In this document: one piece after another, positions 10,801 through 22,722 of the stretch
Numbering within the stretch: position 1 is the first letter of the stretch
How the letters are laid out: each line of letters begins with the position of its first letter
Assembly (NCBI GenBank): GCA_034509755.1
Contig: CM067541.1
Span: 13,380,001-13,444,000, forward strand
DNA length: 64,000 bases
Origin: Anisodus tanguticus
Taxonomy: Eukaryota > Streptophyta > Magnoliopsida > Solanales > Solanaceae
Direction of reading: 5' to 3'
Program-made: the position numbers and the translations under genes
Notes under the pieces: generated by a model
The model's database searches: none
Told to the model about the DNA's origin: nothing
The model's input: the letters and a program-made list of their open reading frames with translations, nothing else

Positions 10801-12722
10801 CTATAGGTGAAGAGCCATGTTACGCTGGTGTACCCATGTCATCTATCGTGGAGCAAGGATTAGGTGTTGGTGATGTCATTTCTCTATTGTGGTTCAAACG
10901 CAGCCTCCCCCGTTATTGTACACGTTTTATTGAGGTAAGCTAGTTGTGATTGCATCGTTATTGTTCATTGATTAAATTTTCTTATATTGGACTATATGTT
11001 CTGCGCCACATCGTTCTGTCTCTAAACATCCGCGGTTGGTTTGACTTGGCAGATCTGCATTCTGTTGTGTGCTGACCATGGTCCCTGTGTCTCTGGTGCT
11101 CACAACTCCATTGTAACTGCCCGGGCTGGAAAAGATTTGGTGTCATGTCTTGTTTCTGGTATGTCATAATTTATTTTTAAGAGATTTTTACACTGTATAG
11201 CCGCTCACCAAAATAATAGCCGGTAAATGTACCTTTTCTGTATATTAATGTATATATACATAAAATATACATATTTTATACATAACTAGTGTATATTTTT
11301 TGTATATATGGCTAGCGGTTGTAATTAGTTTTGGCGAGTGGCCAAATGTGTTACTTTTCCTATCGTTAAATGTTGTTACATCTTACTTTATGGTTTATCA
11401 TTCAATTGGAACTGGAATAACGTGTTTCTGCTACAGGGTTGTTGACTATTGGCCCACGATTTGGTGGTGCTGTTGATGATGCTGCCCGATACTTTAAGGA
11501 TGCTTATGACAAGGTAAGCCCTTATAATCTAAGCTACTAGTGGAGTAGAAACTGTTCCTGCTACTCACTCGAGTGTCTGGTTGAATAAACTTTTGCAATG
11601 CTTTGTTTATAGGGTCTTACACCATACGAGTTTGTTGAAAGTATGAAGAAAAAGGGCATTCGAGTGCCGGGGATTGGCCACAGGTAGCGTTTCTTGTAAC
11701 TCATTCTTGAAATTAAGGGGCTGTTTGGTTGTTGGTTAGAGTTATGCAAGTATTAGTAATGTAGTGATTAGTTATGCAGCGTTTAGTTATTCATGTATTA
11801 GTTATTTCATCTTCTAAAAAAAGGCAGCCCGGTGCACTAAGCTCCCGCTATGCGCGGGGTCCAGGGAAGGGCCGGACCACAAGGGTCTAGACATGTATTA
11901 GTTATTTGATCTTCTACCCTTCATAAAATAATACATAGATTCCCCATAACTTAGACATGTATTAGTTATGTGAGATTTTAAACTGGTAACCAAACTCCGT
12001 ACTTGGTGTGCTGAATTTTATATATAACAACTAAAACGCTACCAAACATGGTATTAGTTATGCTGATTTTAATACATGAATAATTTACTTAACCAGCAAC
12101 CAAACGACCCCAAGTGTATTTAGTGGAGGTAACAGTTTATAACTTTATATCATAGACTCGTTCCTTAAAATGGTGGTACTTGAAAGTCTTGTGAAATTGT
12201 AGCATTTCATTCTCGAGACTTGTGTGACTCTTTGAATGCATCTCATGCATTGCATTTGCTTCTTGTGTGATAGGATCAAGAGGGGCGACAACAGAGATAA
12301 GAGGGTGGAACTACTGCAGCTTTACGCGAGGGAAAATTTCCCTTCCGTTAAGTACATGGAATACGCGGTTCAAGTTGAAACCTACACCCTCTCAAAGGCA
12401 AACAACCTAGTCCTCAATGTTGATGGCGCCATTGGATCCCTCTTCTTGGATCTCCTTGCTGGAAGTGGAATGTTCACCAAGCCAGAAATTGACGAAATAG
12501 TTGACATCGGTTATCTGAATGGGCTGTTCGTCCTGGCACGTTCTATTGGTCTTATCGGGTAAGTTGACACTTCCGTTGACTATTCGTCTACGTTAAACTG
12601 AAATTTAGTCGTTAAACGATTGTAACGTATCTTTTGTTAATTTCAGGCACACATTCGATCAGAAGAGATTGAAGCAACCTCTATACCGTCACCCATGGGA
12701 AGACGTTCTCTACACAAAGTGA
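7864..12722 (+). CDS. ACLB: ATP-citrate lyase subunit beta (ACLB)
   Basis: Cytosolic ATP-citrate lyase cleaves citrate with CoA and ATP to acetyl-CoA and oxaloacetate, feeding sterol, flavonoid and fatty-acid elongation pathways. Plants split the enzyme into ACLA and ACLB; this is the B subunit, which holds the phospho-histidine and citrate synthase-like parts. Sixteen exons: 7864-7963, 8075-8177, 8692-8757, 8849-8972, 9465-9599, 9710-9770, 9868-9944, 10038-10193, 10357-10485, 10568-10700, 10807-10934, 11053-11158, 11437-11513, 11613-11683, 12274-12558, 12647-12722. They sum to 1827 nt, which is 608 residues, the usual plant length. All junctions read GT-AG in phase. The start MATGQLFSKTTQALF, the motif VQFGHAGAKSGGEMESAQ with the expected phospho-His, a central VSGAHNSIVTARAGKD and the end YRHPWEDVLYTK are all present. 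No stop or frameshift was found. Introns hold several MITEs. An N-terminally truncated copy lies at 40533-42060. Confidence 0.96.
9016..9249. mobile_element. Stowaway-like MITE in ACLB intron 4
   Basis: The inverted ends CTCCCTTTGTCCCAATTTATGTG / CACATAAATTGGGACGGAGGGAG (each shown as one terminal repeat) are flanked by the dinucleotide TA on both sides (9014-9015, 9250-9251), the Tc1/mariner target. It is about 234 bp with no coding capacity. A relative is in kinase B intron 7 at 59460-59690. Confidence 0.85.
11184..11360. mobile_element. MITE-like inverted-repeat element in ACLB intron 12
   Basis: The left part (tagccgctcaccaaaataat) and right part (attagttttggcgagtggcc) are imperfect inverted copies around an AT-rich core of tatatacata units. 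The exact ends and target duplication are unclear, so the family is not assigned. Confidence 0.45.
11717..12111. mobile_element. Tourist-like MITE in ACLB intron 14, with nested SINE piece
   Basis: The inverted ends are ggggctgtttggttgttggtta and aaccagcaaccaaacgacccc. The left flank is TAA, as expected for PIF/Harbinger; the right flank has drifted (caa). A second copy with a clean TAA duplication lies in kinase B intron 1 (55721-56021). A SINE fragment sits inside this copy at about 11815-11889. Confidence 0.75.
11815..11889 (+). mobile_element. SINE fragment nested in the Tourist-like MITE
   Basis: The piece aaaaaaaggcagcccggtgc through aagggtct is the conserved part of a Solanaceae SINE family (recognised from memory of many introns). 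It is flanked by an imperfect ~24-bp direct repeat, catgtattagttatttcatc on the left (from 11791) and catgtattagttatttgatc on the right (from 11891). That fits a target duplication of L1-driven retroposition. Confidence 0.65.
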
Positions 12723-12942
12723 AGACGCTCTCAATAACAACAAGCAAAAAATTGCTTGCTCCCCCTATCCATCATTTTATCTGAAAGTGTTTTGTTTTAA
12801 CCATTTGTTGTGATCATTCTTCATGTTTTAGACTAGTATTTGTATTTCGAAGTGCTTGTTAAGCATTTTTTGTAAGTTGTTATAAGAAACAACTCTTTTT
12901 GTTTCACACGAAGAGTTTTCTTCAGTTCCGATATATGAAGGA

Positions 12943-12948
12943 AATAAA
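12943..12948 (+). terminator. Candidate ACLB polyadenylation signal
   Basis: AATAAA lies 220 bases after the ACLB stop codon, following T-rich sequence, at a typical plant 3'-UTR distance. Plant signals are loose, so this is only a candidate. Confidence 0.3.
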
Positions 12949-13275
12949 CATTTCATTGTTTTACCTCCTCAAAATAGGAGCGGAAGAATGTCTATTGGTT
13001 AAAATTGGAGCGAGAGTTTGATTTTTAAAACAAAGTTTTCAGGTCGAATCATTGTGTTATGTTCTTGCTGCACAAAACTTGTTCAAAAGGACTTGCATGC
13101 TATGGTCGCTGGTGAATTAAGATTTTAACAGATATTTGGACACGCCATATACTAATTATGATATGACTTATATACACCGACAATGAAAAGAATTTTTTAC
13201 ACTATCATATCTTTAAAAGCTAATTACCTGTAACTTGTCTTTGTAACCACGAAAATAACGTAAGTAATTTGTTAT

Positions 13276-13449
13276 ATCCGCGCCTAAAGGTGTGACTTAA
13301 TGGTTCTCAAATTTAAATCCCAACCGATTATCATCTATCAAAGCCTCGGTGAACATAATTATCCACTATATGTGCTAGTGTGAGTTAGCAGGCACCAGTA
13401 GAATAGTTGTGGTACACACAAGCTGGTTCAGACACTGCCATAAGAAAGC
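13276..13449 (+). mobile_element. Decayed TS-type SINE
   Basis: The start (ctaaaggtgtgacttaatgg) resembles the tRNA-derived A-box region of TS SINEs. Further motifs are aagcctcggtgaac and the gtgctagtgtgagttagcagg region. Direct repeats aatttgttat flank it at 13266-13275 and 13450-13459. The copy is old, with many changes from the TS-type element at 60889. Confidence 0.6.
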
Positions 13450-13459
13450 AATTTGTTAT

Positions 13460-14434
13460 GGCCGGTTATCAGTGTGATGATAATGGTGTTTGACTAAGCA
13501 TGAAATTTAAGAATGAAAAGAACTCATAAATATTTGTGTCTCACAAAGAATAAAATGAGATGTTTAAAATTAATCTATCACTAAGTATAGAAAATCTGTC
13601 ATGTTTTTGCGAGAACTAAAAAAAAAGTGTCATATAAATTAATATAAATGGAGTAATAATGGAGCAAATGAATTTAAATCCACATCATATGCCAACGAGC
13701 AGCCGTTAATCTCCTAAATTTTGGGAGATGGATTCACTAGAATTCTTACAATGACAACACTAAAAATTTTAGATTGATAAGTGAAACGTCACATTTCCAT
13801 AACAATAGGAAATGGAGGCTAACAAACCACTTCAAAGAATTCAATCTTTTTGGATAATGGCTTACCTCAACCTCAATTTCAGTCTTTCTAGTACAAGCAA
13901 GAAGCAATGATAACTGCAGAAACTCGAAGAAAATTGATGGCTGCTTATAAAAAAAATTCAGAAAGGTCAAATTGGACCCTTTGGTTGTACAATAGCTGCA
14001 GATGAGGCCAATTGTGCTAGAAAGTGCATTTGACATCACTTTTACTGAATTCCATATGGACTCATTCCAAGAATTATGGAGAACTCTGACATTAGTCAAG
14101 CTTCAAGTTTCTTGTTTTAGCAAAACGTTTGGACGATTGTGGACTGGACTGCCATATTGATATGAGAAAAATTACATCTTATAGTACTTTTCGTATGACT
14201 TTTGAATTTCTAAGTTTTAATTTTTAAATATTAAATTAATCTAATTAAATTTAGCTCTGAAGATTAGTTAAATTGACGTTCGAGAAGCGATACATGACAG
14301 CTATAATGGGATGGAGGGACTAGGGAGTTTTTTCTTTATGCAAGTATAGTTTGCACAACTTTGAATATCTACTTTTTTCATATAAATCGGAAACAGTGTA
14401 ATGCTTCTCCAGTCTTCAGGCATCCTACCACTTC
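13460..14434. other. Non-coding flank, with a block repeated at 20505 and 48300
   Basis: No gene was found. At about 13975-14150 there is a block (tacaatagctgcagatgagg through attccaagaatt) that recurs at about 20505-20800 and, in part, 48570-48860. These copies lie between ACLB or ACLB' and the downstream kinase, so they are remnants of the ancestral intergenic DNA plus one local duplication. The 117-codon minus-strand frame at 13746-14099 is not conserved in the other copies. Confidence 0.5.
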
Positions 14435-14442
14435 ATAGTGTA

Positions 14443-15446
14443 TAGGGCTGGCAATTTCACCATAACCCGATGGATATCCGATCCACCCGACCCGATTATA
14501 TGGATGAAAATCCGACAAAACATGGATGTAATCGGGTGACGGATCGGGTCGGATTCGGATGAACATACATCCAACCCACCACCCGACCCACCCATCCACC
14601 CGTTATAAATTAATTAGTTTCAATCCACCCCTCTTGTAGATCTTTTAATATTTGATATAAATAATAGATAAACATGATTGCTAATTATATCTATCAATTT
14701 ATGGATCTATTTTTACAAAATATAAACTTGTGGTCAACTTTTACATTTAAAATTTGAAATCTCAAATCATGTCTTTTTGGATGATTTGGAATTTCATCTC
14801 ATGAGATGAAATTGCATGTCCAAACGCTTAATAAATGGTATTTTTAATTTGACTGAAGCAAGCTAATCAAAATAACTTGAGTTAAGAAATATGTGGGTCG
14901 CTAACTCGTCCAAATTTAAACAGATTGAACAAATTATATTTTTATCTGCTAATTATATCACTCTAAATTTGATCAAGTAAAACGTACATTGAACAACATA
15001 AGAAAGGGAAAAAACAAATGTTGATCGTTTTCACATAAAAATATGAACTCACGGTACTAGGAGGATTGATGATATTTATTTTATCTTAACAGTTGATATA
15101 ATCAAATGCAATTTTGTGGGTTTACCAGACCCTGCCATTCTCGAATTAATTCGTACAATTCTCTACTTCCAATAAAACGAACAAAGTAAAGTTCATTTTT
15201 GTGAAATTTGAACTGACATATTTATTAAATGTCATAAATTACCTATAAGACTTGAGTATCGATCAATTTTCATAAGTCTTTGTCGCTTCCATTCGCGAAG
15301 GACCCAATCTACCCGTGGATGATGGGTGGATCGGATGTGGATTAAAAAAAATAGGGTGATGGATGGGTCGGGTGGTGGATGGATCGTTGGCGGGTGGAGG
15401 CGGATTGAACTCCACCCAATCCACCTCCGATCCATTGCCAACCCTA
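14443..15446. mobile_element. hAT-like non-autonomous element (1004 bp) with 8-bp TSD
   Basis: The ends are inverted (tagggctggcaat at left, ttgccaaccctaa-type at right). A perfect 8-bp duplication ATAGTGTA flanks it at 14435-14442 and 15447-15454, the hAT target size. Both terminal ~150-bp regions are rich in ccacccgacc and gatccatgg type motifs. The core is AT-rich with no transposase. An 818-bp relative with similar ends is at 44888-45705. Confidence 0.75.
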
Positions 15447-15454
15447 ATAGTGTA

Positions 15455-15912
15455 GCATTAAATAGCTTAGTAATCTAATCCATCCTACTCTGGCCTAGAG
15501 GCCGAGCCAGGATTTGAACCTTATATGTTTTGGATTCTAGGATATGTTCTTAAGTGGTATTAACTGAGTTATGAATTTAGTTTTTATACATATTTAATGA
15601 AGTCTATCATGCACAGATATATGTAGATCCAAATTGTTATTCTTGTGGTTTGAGTTGAACAATTAATCAAAAATAGCTTCTTTACCTCTCATTGATCTCA
15701 TTATCTCCTGTCAATAGTTGTTGATAATCTTCTTTAATATACTTCATTTGGTTGAAGTCCTTTGGTGTGTGTTGGAGAAGAAATGAATTCATGTTAAATA
15801 TTATAAATGCCATAAAATACATGTACAAAGGAGCCGTCACTAGCATGAGAACAATAGTGAGAGATAAAAATGAGTTTTTCATAATCACAGATTTAGCAGG
15901 GATCCATTGAGC
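15455..15912. other. Non-coding, nothing recognised
   Basis: AT-rich sequence with no convincing open frame. The 68-codon minus-strand frame at 15682-15888 has no recognisable domain. Confidence 0.4.
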
Positions 15913-16070
15913 TTGTACTTGCTTACCCTAGTTATAGGTGAGCTAACTGACACAATACAAGATGAGGTCCCACGTTGCATCTTATTTGGTGATGGCATTG
16001 TGCTAATTAACGAATCCAAACTAGGGTGTACGCCACAAGTTTGAACTACGGGGAAACACTCTAAATAGTA
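15913..16070 (+). pseudogene. LINE (non-LTR) reverse transcriptase fragment
   Basis: The frame reads LTLVIGELTDTIQDEVPRCI then LFGDGIVLINES. This matches plant L1 reverse transcriptase around the catalytic box, where the family has 'ELTRHIQDEVPWCMLFADDIVLI'. The key ADD aspartates have become GDG and a stop follows. It is a small dead fragment with no visible ends. Confidence 0.75.
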
Positions 16071-16101
16071 ATGGTTTTGAACAAGTAGAAGTAAGGCTGT
16101 A

Positions 16102-16917
16102 TGTAACACCTCGTATTTTTGGGCGATGGATTGAGCATATGGAGATATGCAAATAGACCCGAGCCTTGGAGAAATTATGTCATATTCACGTATGCAAATA
16201 GAGAGCTTAGTATATAAAAGGATGCGGTCTCGAATTAATTTAGGACTTAATAGTGGGACAACAATGATCGGCTAATTGATAAATTATAGCGGGAGGCAAG
16301 TCACTTAATTAAAGAAGCAGGGTGGCATGTTGGTGTGTATGTGGCATCAATTAGGATGCTCCACCGCCAAAGATTGGCTAAGTGGGAGACAATATGATGA
16401 GAATTCATTTTGTTTTCACTTTGGGAGTTTATATCTTTGCTTTGAGAATTCTTTGAAGACCAAAAGAAACCTTCAAGAACCATTCCTTCATCTTGAATAG
16501 TCCTTTGAAATATTTCACTTTGGGACAACTTAATTTAAAGAAGCAAAAATGTGCAGCAACTTATATAACAAAGTTTGCGTCCCTTTTCAAGTTGTTGTAG
16601 TCATTTGGTCCTTGAAAGCTCGGAGCCTAACTGACTGGTTTCAACTTGTTTAAGAATAATCTTATAAGAGACAGTGGGTTCATTGTGGTTTATTGGAGGG
16701 TCAATAATCGAGGTATGTTAAGGCTAATCTTTCATTCTTTTGGCAAACTTGGTATCAGAGCATGTCTGTCTTAGGGAGTCTACAAGCCGTGTCTAGTGGA
16801 GTCTTGTTTATGGGTGTGTTGTGCACTATACTTATAAGCAGGAGGCTACCTGATATTTAGGGATGGTTTCTATTATTTCATCTCATAAATCGTGCAGTAG
16901 AGCTGAGTTATGGCTTG
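16102..16917 (+). mobile_element. Ty3/gypsy 5' LTR stub plus leader, truncated
   Basis: It begins TGTAACACCTCG like the gypsy LTRs at 30037 and 33037. It shares their promoter-proximal sequence up to about 16748, then jumps by internal deletion to the primer-binding site TGGTATCAGAGC (about 16750). The leader atgtctgtcttagggagtct is the same as at 35132. It stops near 16917, where copia sequence takes over. No gag is left. Confidence 0.75.
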
Positions 16918-19900
16918 GTGGAAGTTGGAATACCGAAACAGGTCAAGTTGGACCTAAGACTGTAAATTGCATTTCCACTGGATCTACAAATAACAGTAGT
17001 GCTTATCGCCTCTTGGTGTCAAAGAATGCTGAATTCTTTGAAGATAACTTTCCTTGAAAAGGAAAAAGAAGTAATTGCTAAAGGTTAACAAGAACCCGCG
17101 AGTGCCTGACTGTCCGGAACTAGACGTTCCGTATCTACAGGACTCGGAAGTTGTTGTCTATCCGGAACTTAATATTCCAGATCTACAGAACTCAGGGATT
17201 CTAGATGTTGAATCGAGACGGAGCAAAGAGGGGACAAAGACTTATTCCAGGCCTTCTAGGTTGTATGATTGAGAACGAACCATGGACAATTAATAAATAA
17301 TTGTCATCTCCAAAAGCACTGCTTTGAAAAGAAGCTAAAGAGAGAAATAGATTCCATCATATAGAACCATACTTGTGTAATAGTTGATCTTCCTCTGGAA
17401 AAAGAACCTTTGGGTTGTGAAAAAGAATACTCAAAAGTGAGTACGAAGTAGATGGATCTACTGACGAGTATAAGGCCTCGGCTAATTGTACATGTGCTTC
17501 CCTGTGAATAGCTTAACATCCAGGGCCATTGCAGTCTTGTGTGGCATGGATGTTGAAACAACCTTCCTAATCGGAGAGTTGGAAGGAGAGAATCAGAGTT
17601 GGTTTGCTGGACTGTTGGGCTTCTTCCTGAACTTTCATTTTGGTCTCTGAAATGTTTACACTTTGGTCGTGGAAGTTTCAGATAAAACAGAAACAATGAA
17701 TCTGACCACAGAAACATTGACTCTGAAGTTAGAAAGCCAACAGTTGGAAAACCAACAGTCTGAGAGTGGAAGTTATATTGAAACAAAAGATATGTGTATC
17801 ACATAAGACATCTTAGGAATTGGATTTCTAAGACATCTAACAGACTGGTCTAACTCCAAACTCAGTTGTGAGATAATTGATAGTCTCGTTGAAGCCACCA
17901 ATGGATATGAATCATAAAACTGATTGGAATCATGGTGCACCCATAAGACAAGGAGCGATATGTGCAGGTCACATGTAGTTCAATGTATTGTACACACTAC
18001 AACCGACCTGGTATCGGCCTACAAAGCAGATCAGATGAACTAAGGTTCACTCGTGATTATGGAAATAATCGATAGAAGGCATTAAGTCGGATATGACGAT
18101 ATTTGAAATATTCGCTTATCTACAGATTATGGTATTCTGGATGTCCAGCGGTTCTTGGAGAACACAGTGATGCAAACTGGACATCAGATATAAAGAACAC
18201 CAAAGCCACAAGTAAATGTGTATGGTGGGTCTTGGAAAATCCTCTAAGCAAACTTACATCGGCCGATTCATGATGGAATCAGAGTTTATCGCTTTATACA
18301 AAGCATGAAAGAAGTTGAGTAACTTCACGACTCCTTAGAGGACGTCCCTTATTGGGAGAAACCCGTGCCTTCAGTAGTTATATACTATGGCTAGCCGGTC
18401 GGCTTTAGGAAGGACACGGATGACGGCGTCTGGACATATCTGTCAGGATCTGTCGAAAACATAAGACCATATGGCAGTTGATCATCACATGTGTCATTTC
18501 CTTGATTACTAATCAAAGGATATAGCGGACCCTTTTAACTAAGGGACTACCTAGAGATCAAGTGTTCTGCCTGTCTAGGGGAATGAGCTTAAAACCCAAA
18601 CAATACGAACCTTTGCGGTGGTAACCCAACCATACTGACTGGAGATCCCAAGAATTTGGTTCAATGGGAAAACTAAGCTGTAAAAGGGTTCAGTTGAGCG
18701 CTTCGGTGGAAGTAAGAGCACTTCGGATGATGATTTCTGTAGGGAAACATGAATCCAAAGATGTTTCCGCGATAGACATTAAAGTGCTACCTGCATGGTG
18801 GGTAAAGGATAAGCTTTCAAACCTTTAACGATCCTGAAACGGTTGAGGTTAAGGTTGGGGAAACTTTTAATGATTCCTAACACTTGTGAAGTGGGGTATA
18901 ACAGGATACCTTGTAGGAGATCACCTATTTAAGTGCGAGGACAGGTCGCCTCAAATGAACGCACTTAAGAATCCAAGTGTGTCCATGTCCACAACGGACA
19001 AAACAATAAGAAGAAAACAAATAAGGAGAGTTATTGTGTTGGTATCATTGTCTTGACTTACACTAAACACTGATGGTTCAAGACATCACGTTCACCACAC
19101 AATAAGTAATTCCGGTAGTATTCAACTATGGAAGGTTCAAACCGAAAGCTACCTCTCCTGATGCAATATCTTTTCGCTGAAAGACTTCTGAAAGTAGGCA
19201 CCTTGCGTGTGCGCCAAAATATCTTTCAAGAGGGGATTGTTGGAAATTTGCCTTTAGTGGGGAGGTGCGTCCACCCATATTTAATGACTTAAACACTAGG
19301 GTTCCGTATGTTGGAGGCTTTTTCTCTTCACACATGCATAATCTACTAAGTGAGTAGATAACTGTAGGGCCAATAATCGTCAAATTTCATTGAGAAATGA
19401 AAGAGATATTGGTCCACGAAGTAAGGTGATTGAGGCATGGAAATATGGTGTGGGACAAATCTACCACATCGGTGGGAAAAAGAAGAATTGTTCTCTTTAT
19501 TAGTCTCAAAATTGGCTAAGGGTTTGGGACCCCAAGGGGTAACCCATGTGTTTGAAGGAGGGAGGACCTAGATGTGCTTGGGTTCAAGGCTAAGTCCACA
19601 CGCGCGCCGCCCGTCCGGTCCGGGCTCGGGTCACGGGTCACGGGTCATAGGACTTGGGACTTGGGCCTTGGGCTTTTTCTGATATTATCTCTTTGGACCC
19701 CAAATTGCTTAATATTTACAGTTTGGTCCCTGGAGTTTCTGGAAAGCTGAAATTGGGAACGACGGAAGGCAGAAAGTTTCTGACTGCCGTTTGAGTTGAT
19801 TTTTGGAGCATTAAAACTCCATTAATCTGCACTTAATCTCCTCCCTAAAAGCTCCTTTATGTTGCACATTAAATCAGCCATTACTTGGCTGATTAACTCC

Positions 19901-20409
19901 CTCACTAATGGCCATAAACAGTCGGAGTCCCTTCCCTTTTGCTATATATTGGTGTCTTTTGACACAATTGTGGAGACTACAAGATATACTACACAGAAAC
20001 AGAAGAGAGAACAACACAAATTCTGTCCAAAACGTGACCAGAAACAGTGGACAAAAGCAGAAAACTCTTCCTTCCTTTTCTATTCTTCAGCAAGTCATTT
20101 CGTGTTTGTTTTCTTCGTCAGAATCAACCTATTTGCTTTGTAGTGTTGATTAGTTGTTGTTTTATCTTGGGAGACTATTGCCCGTTAACGTAAAAGCATA
20201 TATACGGGGCAATCTAGTCTTAAAGACGGAGAGTCATCTCTCGACTCAGCCACAGTTGTAACAATCCAGATTTAGTGTTTCTTGATTTCAGGATATCAAG
20301 ATTCAACACTCAACAAGCTTGCGGCAGTTCAAAACATTGACTTGTTTGTTTATCCTTTCGAACACTTGTAATATTTATTTACTTCCCGTATTGCTTTACA
20401 TATCCAACA
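16918..20409 (+). mobile_element. Second copy of the first copia family, 5'-truncated
   Basis: From about 16955 to 20409 it aligns along the 3' half of the element at 1-6134: the same cctaagac/attgca block, the RNase H relic (SEFIALYKA near 18280) and the purine tract before the LTR. Its end preserves a recognisable copia RNase H tail near 18519-18590 that the first copy has partly lost. The 5' LTR, gag and most of pol are missing. The breakpoint joins it to a gypsy stub. Confidence 0.8.
19238..20409 (+). repeat. 3' LTR of the second copia copy (1172 bp)
   Basis: It runs from TGTTGGAAAT to ATCCAACA and is preceded by the tract caagagggga. It is homologous to 4822-6134 but clearly diverged in its middle, with a shorter tcacggg repeat. 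The kinase A upstream region follows. Confidence 0.8.
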
Positions 20410-21340
20410 GTATGTATGTATTGCAAGTTTAGTCGGCATAAGAAGAATGAAGCCAGCTTGAGATTAGACTAAATTATGGTTCTTAAATGCGAACAATACA
20501 AACATCTAGGCTCGTTGTACAATAGCTGCAGATAAGGCCAAATTTCGAGTAATTGGTTTGACCCTCCAATGAACCATGAGAGGCCTGCGATCATCAAAAT
20601 CAGAACTCATGTTAAGACCTTTTCCAATCCCGTTTTGCTAGAAACTGCATTTGGGGTACGTGACAACACTTCCACCGAATCCTATATGGATCCATTCCAA
20701 GAATTCTGGAAAACTCTGGCATTTGTCAAGCTTCAAGTTTCCTGTTTATAGTTTTGGATGATTGTGGACTTCCATTTATGTCAGTGCCTTATGCGATGAT
20801 TTGCAAATGTGTAGTCTTAGGTATGGCGCTGTAGGATTTTAAGGTTTTACTTTTTATTCGAATTGATGTTTATTTTATGTAATATTTTTCAAGTGCTGTC
20901 AGTCCTTTTATATACAAATGTTTTCCAGAAGTACTGAATAGTCTGGAGTCCATGTCACACACATAGCAAGCTGGCCTTGTTCGGGTTATTTAGCATGAGT
21001 TACTTATTTTAGGTTCAACATTTAAGGCTCCTCATGGTTGCTAGTATTACCTCCAGTACATGTCCATAGTACGTACTTGGATCTATTGCGTCATTAACCT
21101 TTGACCGTCATTTATCTAATGGAAATGTTGAGGAAGTTAGCTGTTAGGGGCCGAAAAGGTGGTCTGTTGAACTCAAAGGGCGACTATTTTCTTTAGTTTA
21201 GCAAGAAATGCACTTCAAATATTGCAGATATTGATTTGTAGATGGCTATATAGACACATATATATATAGTGGGATGTCAGTAAATTAGTCATAGACACAT
21301 CCTATTGGTACATTAATCTGAAGTGGTGTTTGATCAATCG
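20410..21340 (+). other. Upstream region of kinase A
   Basis: No gene was seen. It holds the repeated intergenic block (20505-20800, compare 13975-14150 and 48570-48860) and, at about 21165-21300, one copy of the ~150-bp kinase leader unit (ctcaaagggcgactat ... gcagatattga ... aattagtcatagacac). Kinase B carries several tandem copies of that unit. Confidence 0.5.
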
Positions 21341-21754
21341 TGGAATCTTGGATTGAAATGGATAATACAAAAGCATCAGCTCAAGGACCAACATCACCAG
21401 CTGAGGGGCTGCTTCTAAGGAAGATCCAAGAACTGGAGGCACGGCATGCCCAATTGAAGCACGAGATGTTTAAGCTTACGATTTCTGATGATCACAGATC
21501 ACAGAGACAAAGGTCCCATTCTATCTCCCCACAAAAACCGCTTCGGCTTGGTGGAGGCCCTGCTGCAGTGAAGTTTGCTGATAGACACTAGTTGAATATA
21601 TTGCAGTCAATGGGACAAGCAGTGCATGTATTTGATGTGAACTATTGTATAATTTACTGGTGAGTAATTGAAATAGATTTCCTATCTTTTGTCTTTTCAT
21701 TTTTCCTTATGTTCATTCGAACTTGGGAGAGAAAAGAAGTGGGAGGAGAAATTT

Positions 21755-21890
21755 AGGCCTCATTTGTTTTATTAAGATTAAAACGTTTGAATCTGAATGC
21801 ACATTAGAATATTAAGATGTCTGAATCTAAATATTAAGATGTTGTATTAAGATTTAATTATTCAAAATTTGAGCAGTGTTAGACTTGATT
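21755..21890. repeat. Possible MITE relic in kinase A intron 1
   Basis: The repeated phrases taggcctcatttgttttatt and attaagatgtctgaatct resemble a common Solanaceae hAT-type MITE known to me from memory. No clean inverted ends or target duplication could be defined. Confidence 0.3.
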
Positions 21891-22604
21891 GGTGTTTGTC
21901 ACGTTTATTCAATGTTATTAGTATAGGAGTGTAATTTGAGCCATTGTTGCATGCACAGGAATCGAACTGCTGAACAACTATATGGTTATTCTGCTGAAGA
22001 AGCTCTTGGACAAGATCCCATTGAGCTCTTAGCAGCAGATGCTCGGGATTTTGGTGATGCTAATAACATTGTACACCAAGTGAAAAGGGGTAAGAGTTGG
22101 ACTGGACTGTTTCCAGTTAAGAATAAGTGAGGGGATAAATTCATTGTTGTCGTTTCCACTACCCCTTTTTATGACGATGGTGGTAATTTCGTTGGTGTTA
22201 TTTCTGTTACAAGTGATGTGAGGCTTTCCCAAGAAACAGGGCTTGCGTCGATGGGAGTGAAGCATCTGGAAGCTGATGCAAGATTTAGACTTGATCCCCA
22301 GCAGCCCCTGCAAGTTGCCATTGGCTCCAAAATAGCTAATTTGGTTAGTACTGTGTTTGTTTGGTTAGTTTCCTGGTTTCTTTCTTTTGGTTCTCTTTAC
22401 TGTATGTATACAAGTGTGGCATATTCATTATTATTATTAGTATTCTATCATCATCTTATTCATCAATTTAATTACTATTGTTGTTTCTTTTACTTTAGTA
22501 TTTTTACTATATTTAGCTGTCAACGCTTTTCTTTTTTTCGATATTTTCATCATAGCTTTTTTTACTCTTGTATTTGTCAAACCTGTTTTGAAAATCGGTT
22601 TTCT

Positions 22605-22722
22605 TGAGTCGAGGGTTATTAGGAACAACCTCTCTACCCCACAAAGGTACGCGTAAGGTATGCGTATACCCACCCTCCTCAGACCCCGCTTGTGGGATCA
22701 CACTGGGTATGTTGTTGTTGTA
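22605..22722 (+). mobile_element. Au-type SINE 3' part in kinase A intron 2
   Basis: The sequence cctctctaccccacaaaggt ... ccctcctcagaccccgcttg ... gttgttgttg is the 3' region of Au SINEs, with the diagnostic ttgttg tail. The 5' tRNA-like part is diverged or lost. The matching intron of kinase B has no such insert. Confidence 0.7.

Noticed and set aside
13746..14099. 117-codon minus-strand frame
   Set aside because: It covers a block repeated at 20505 and 48570 in which the frame is not conserved.
17304..17786. 160-codon minus-strand frame
   Set aside because: It is antisense to the copia internal region and shows no domain; an equivalent antisense frame in the first copy is shorter and different.
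22218..22607. 129-codon frame overlapping kinase A exon 2
   Set aside because: It starts in exon 2 and then reads intron 2 sequence; the hydrophobic tail is translated intron.
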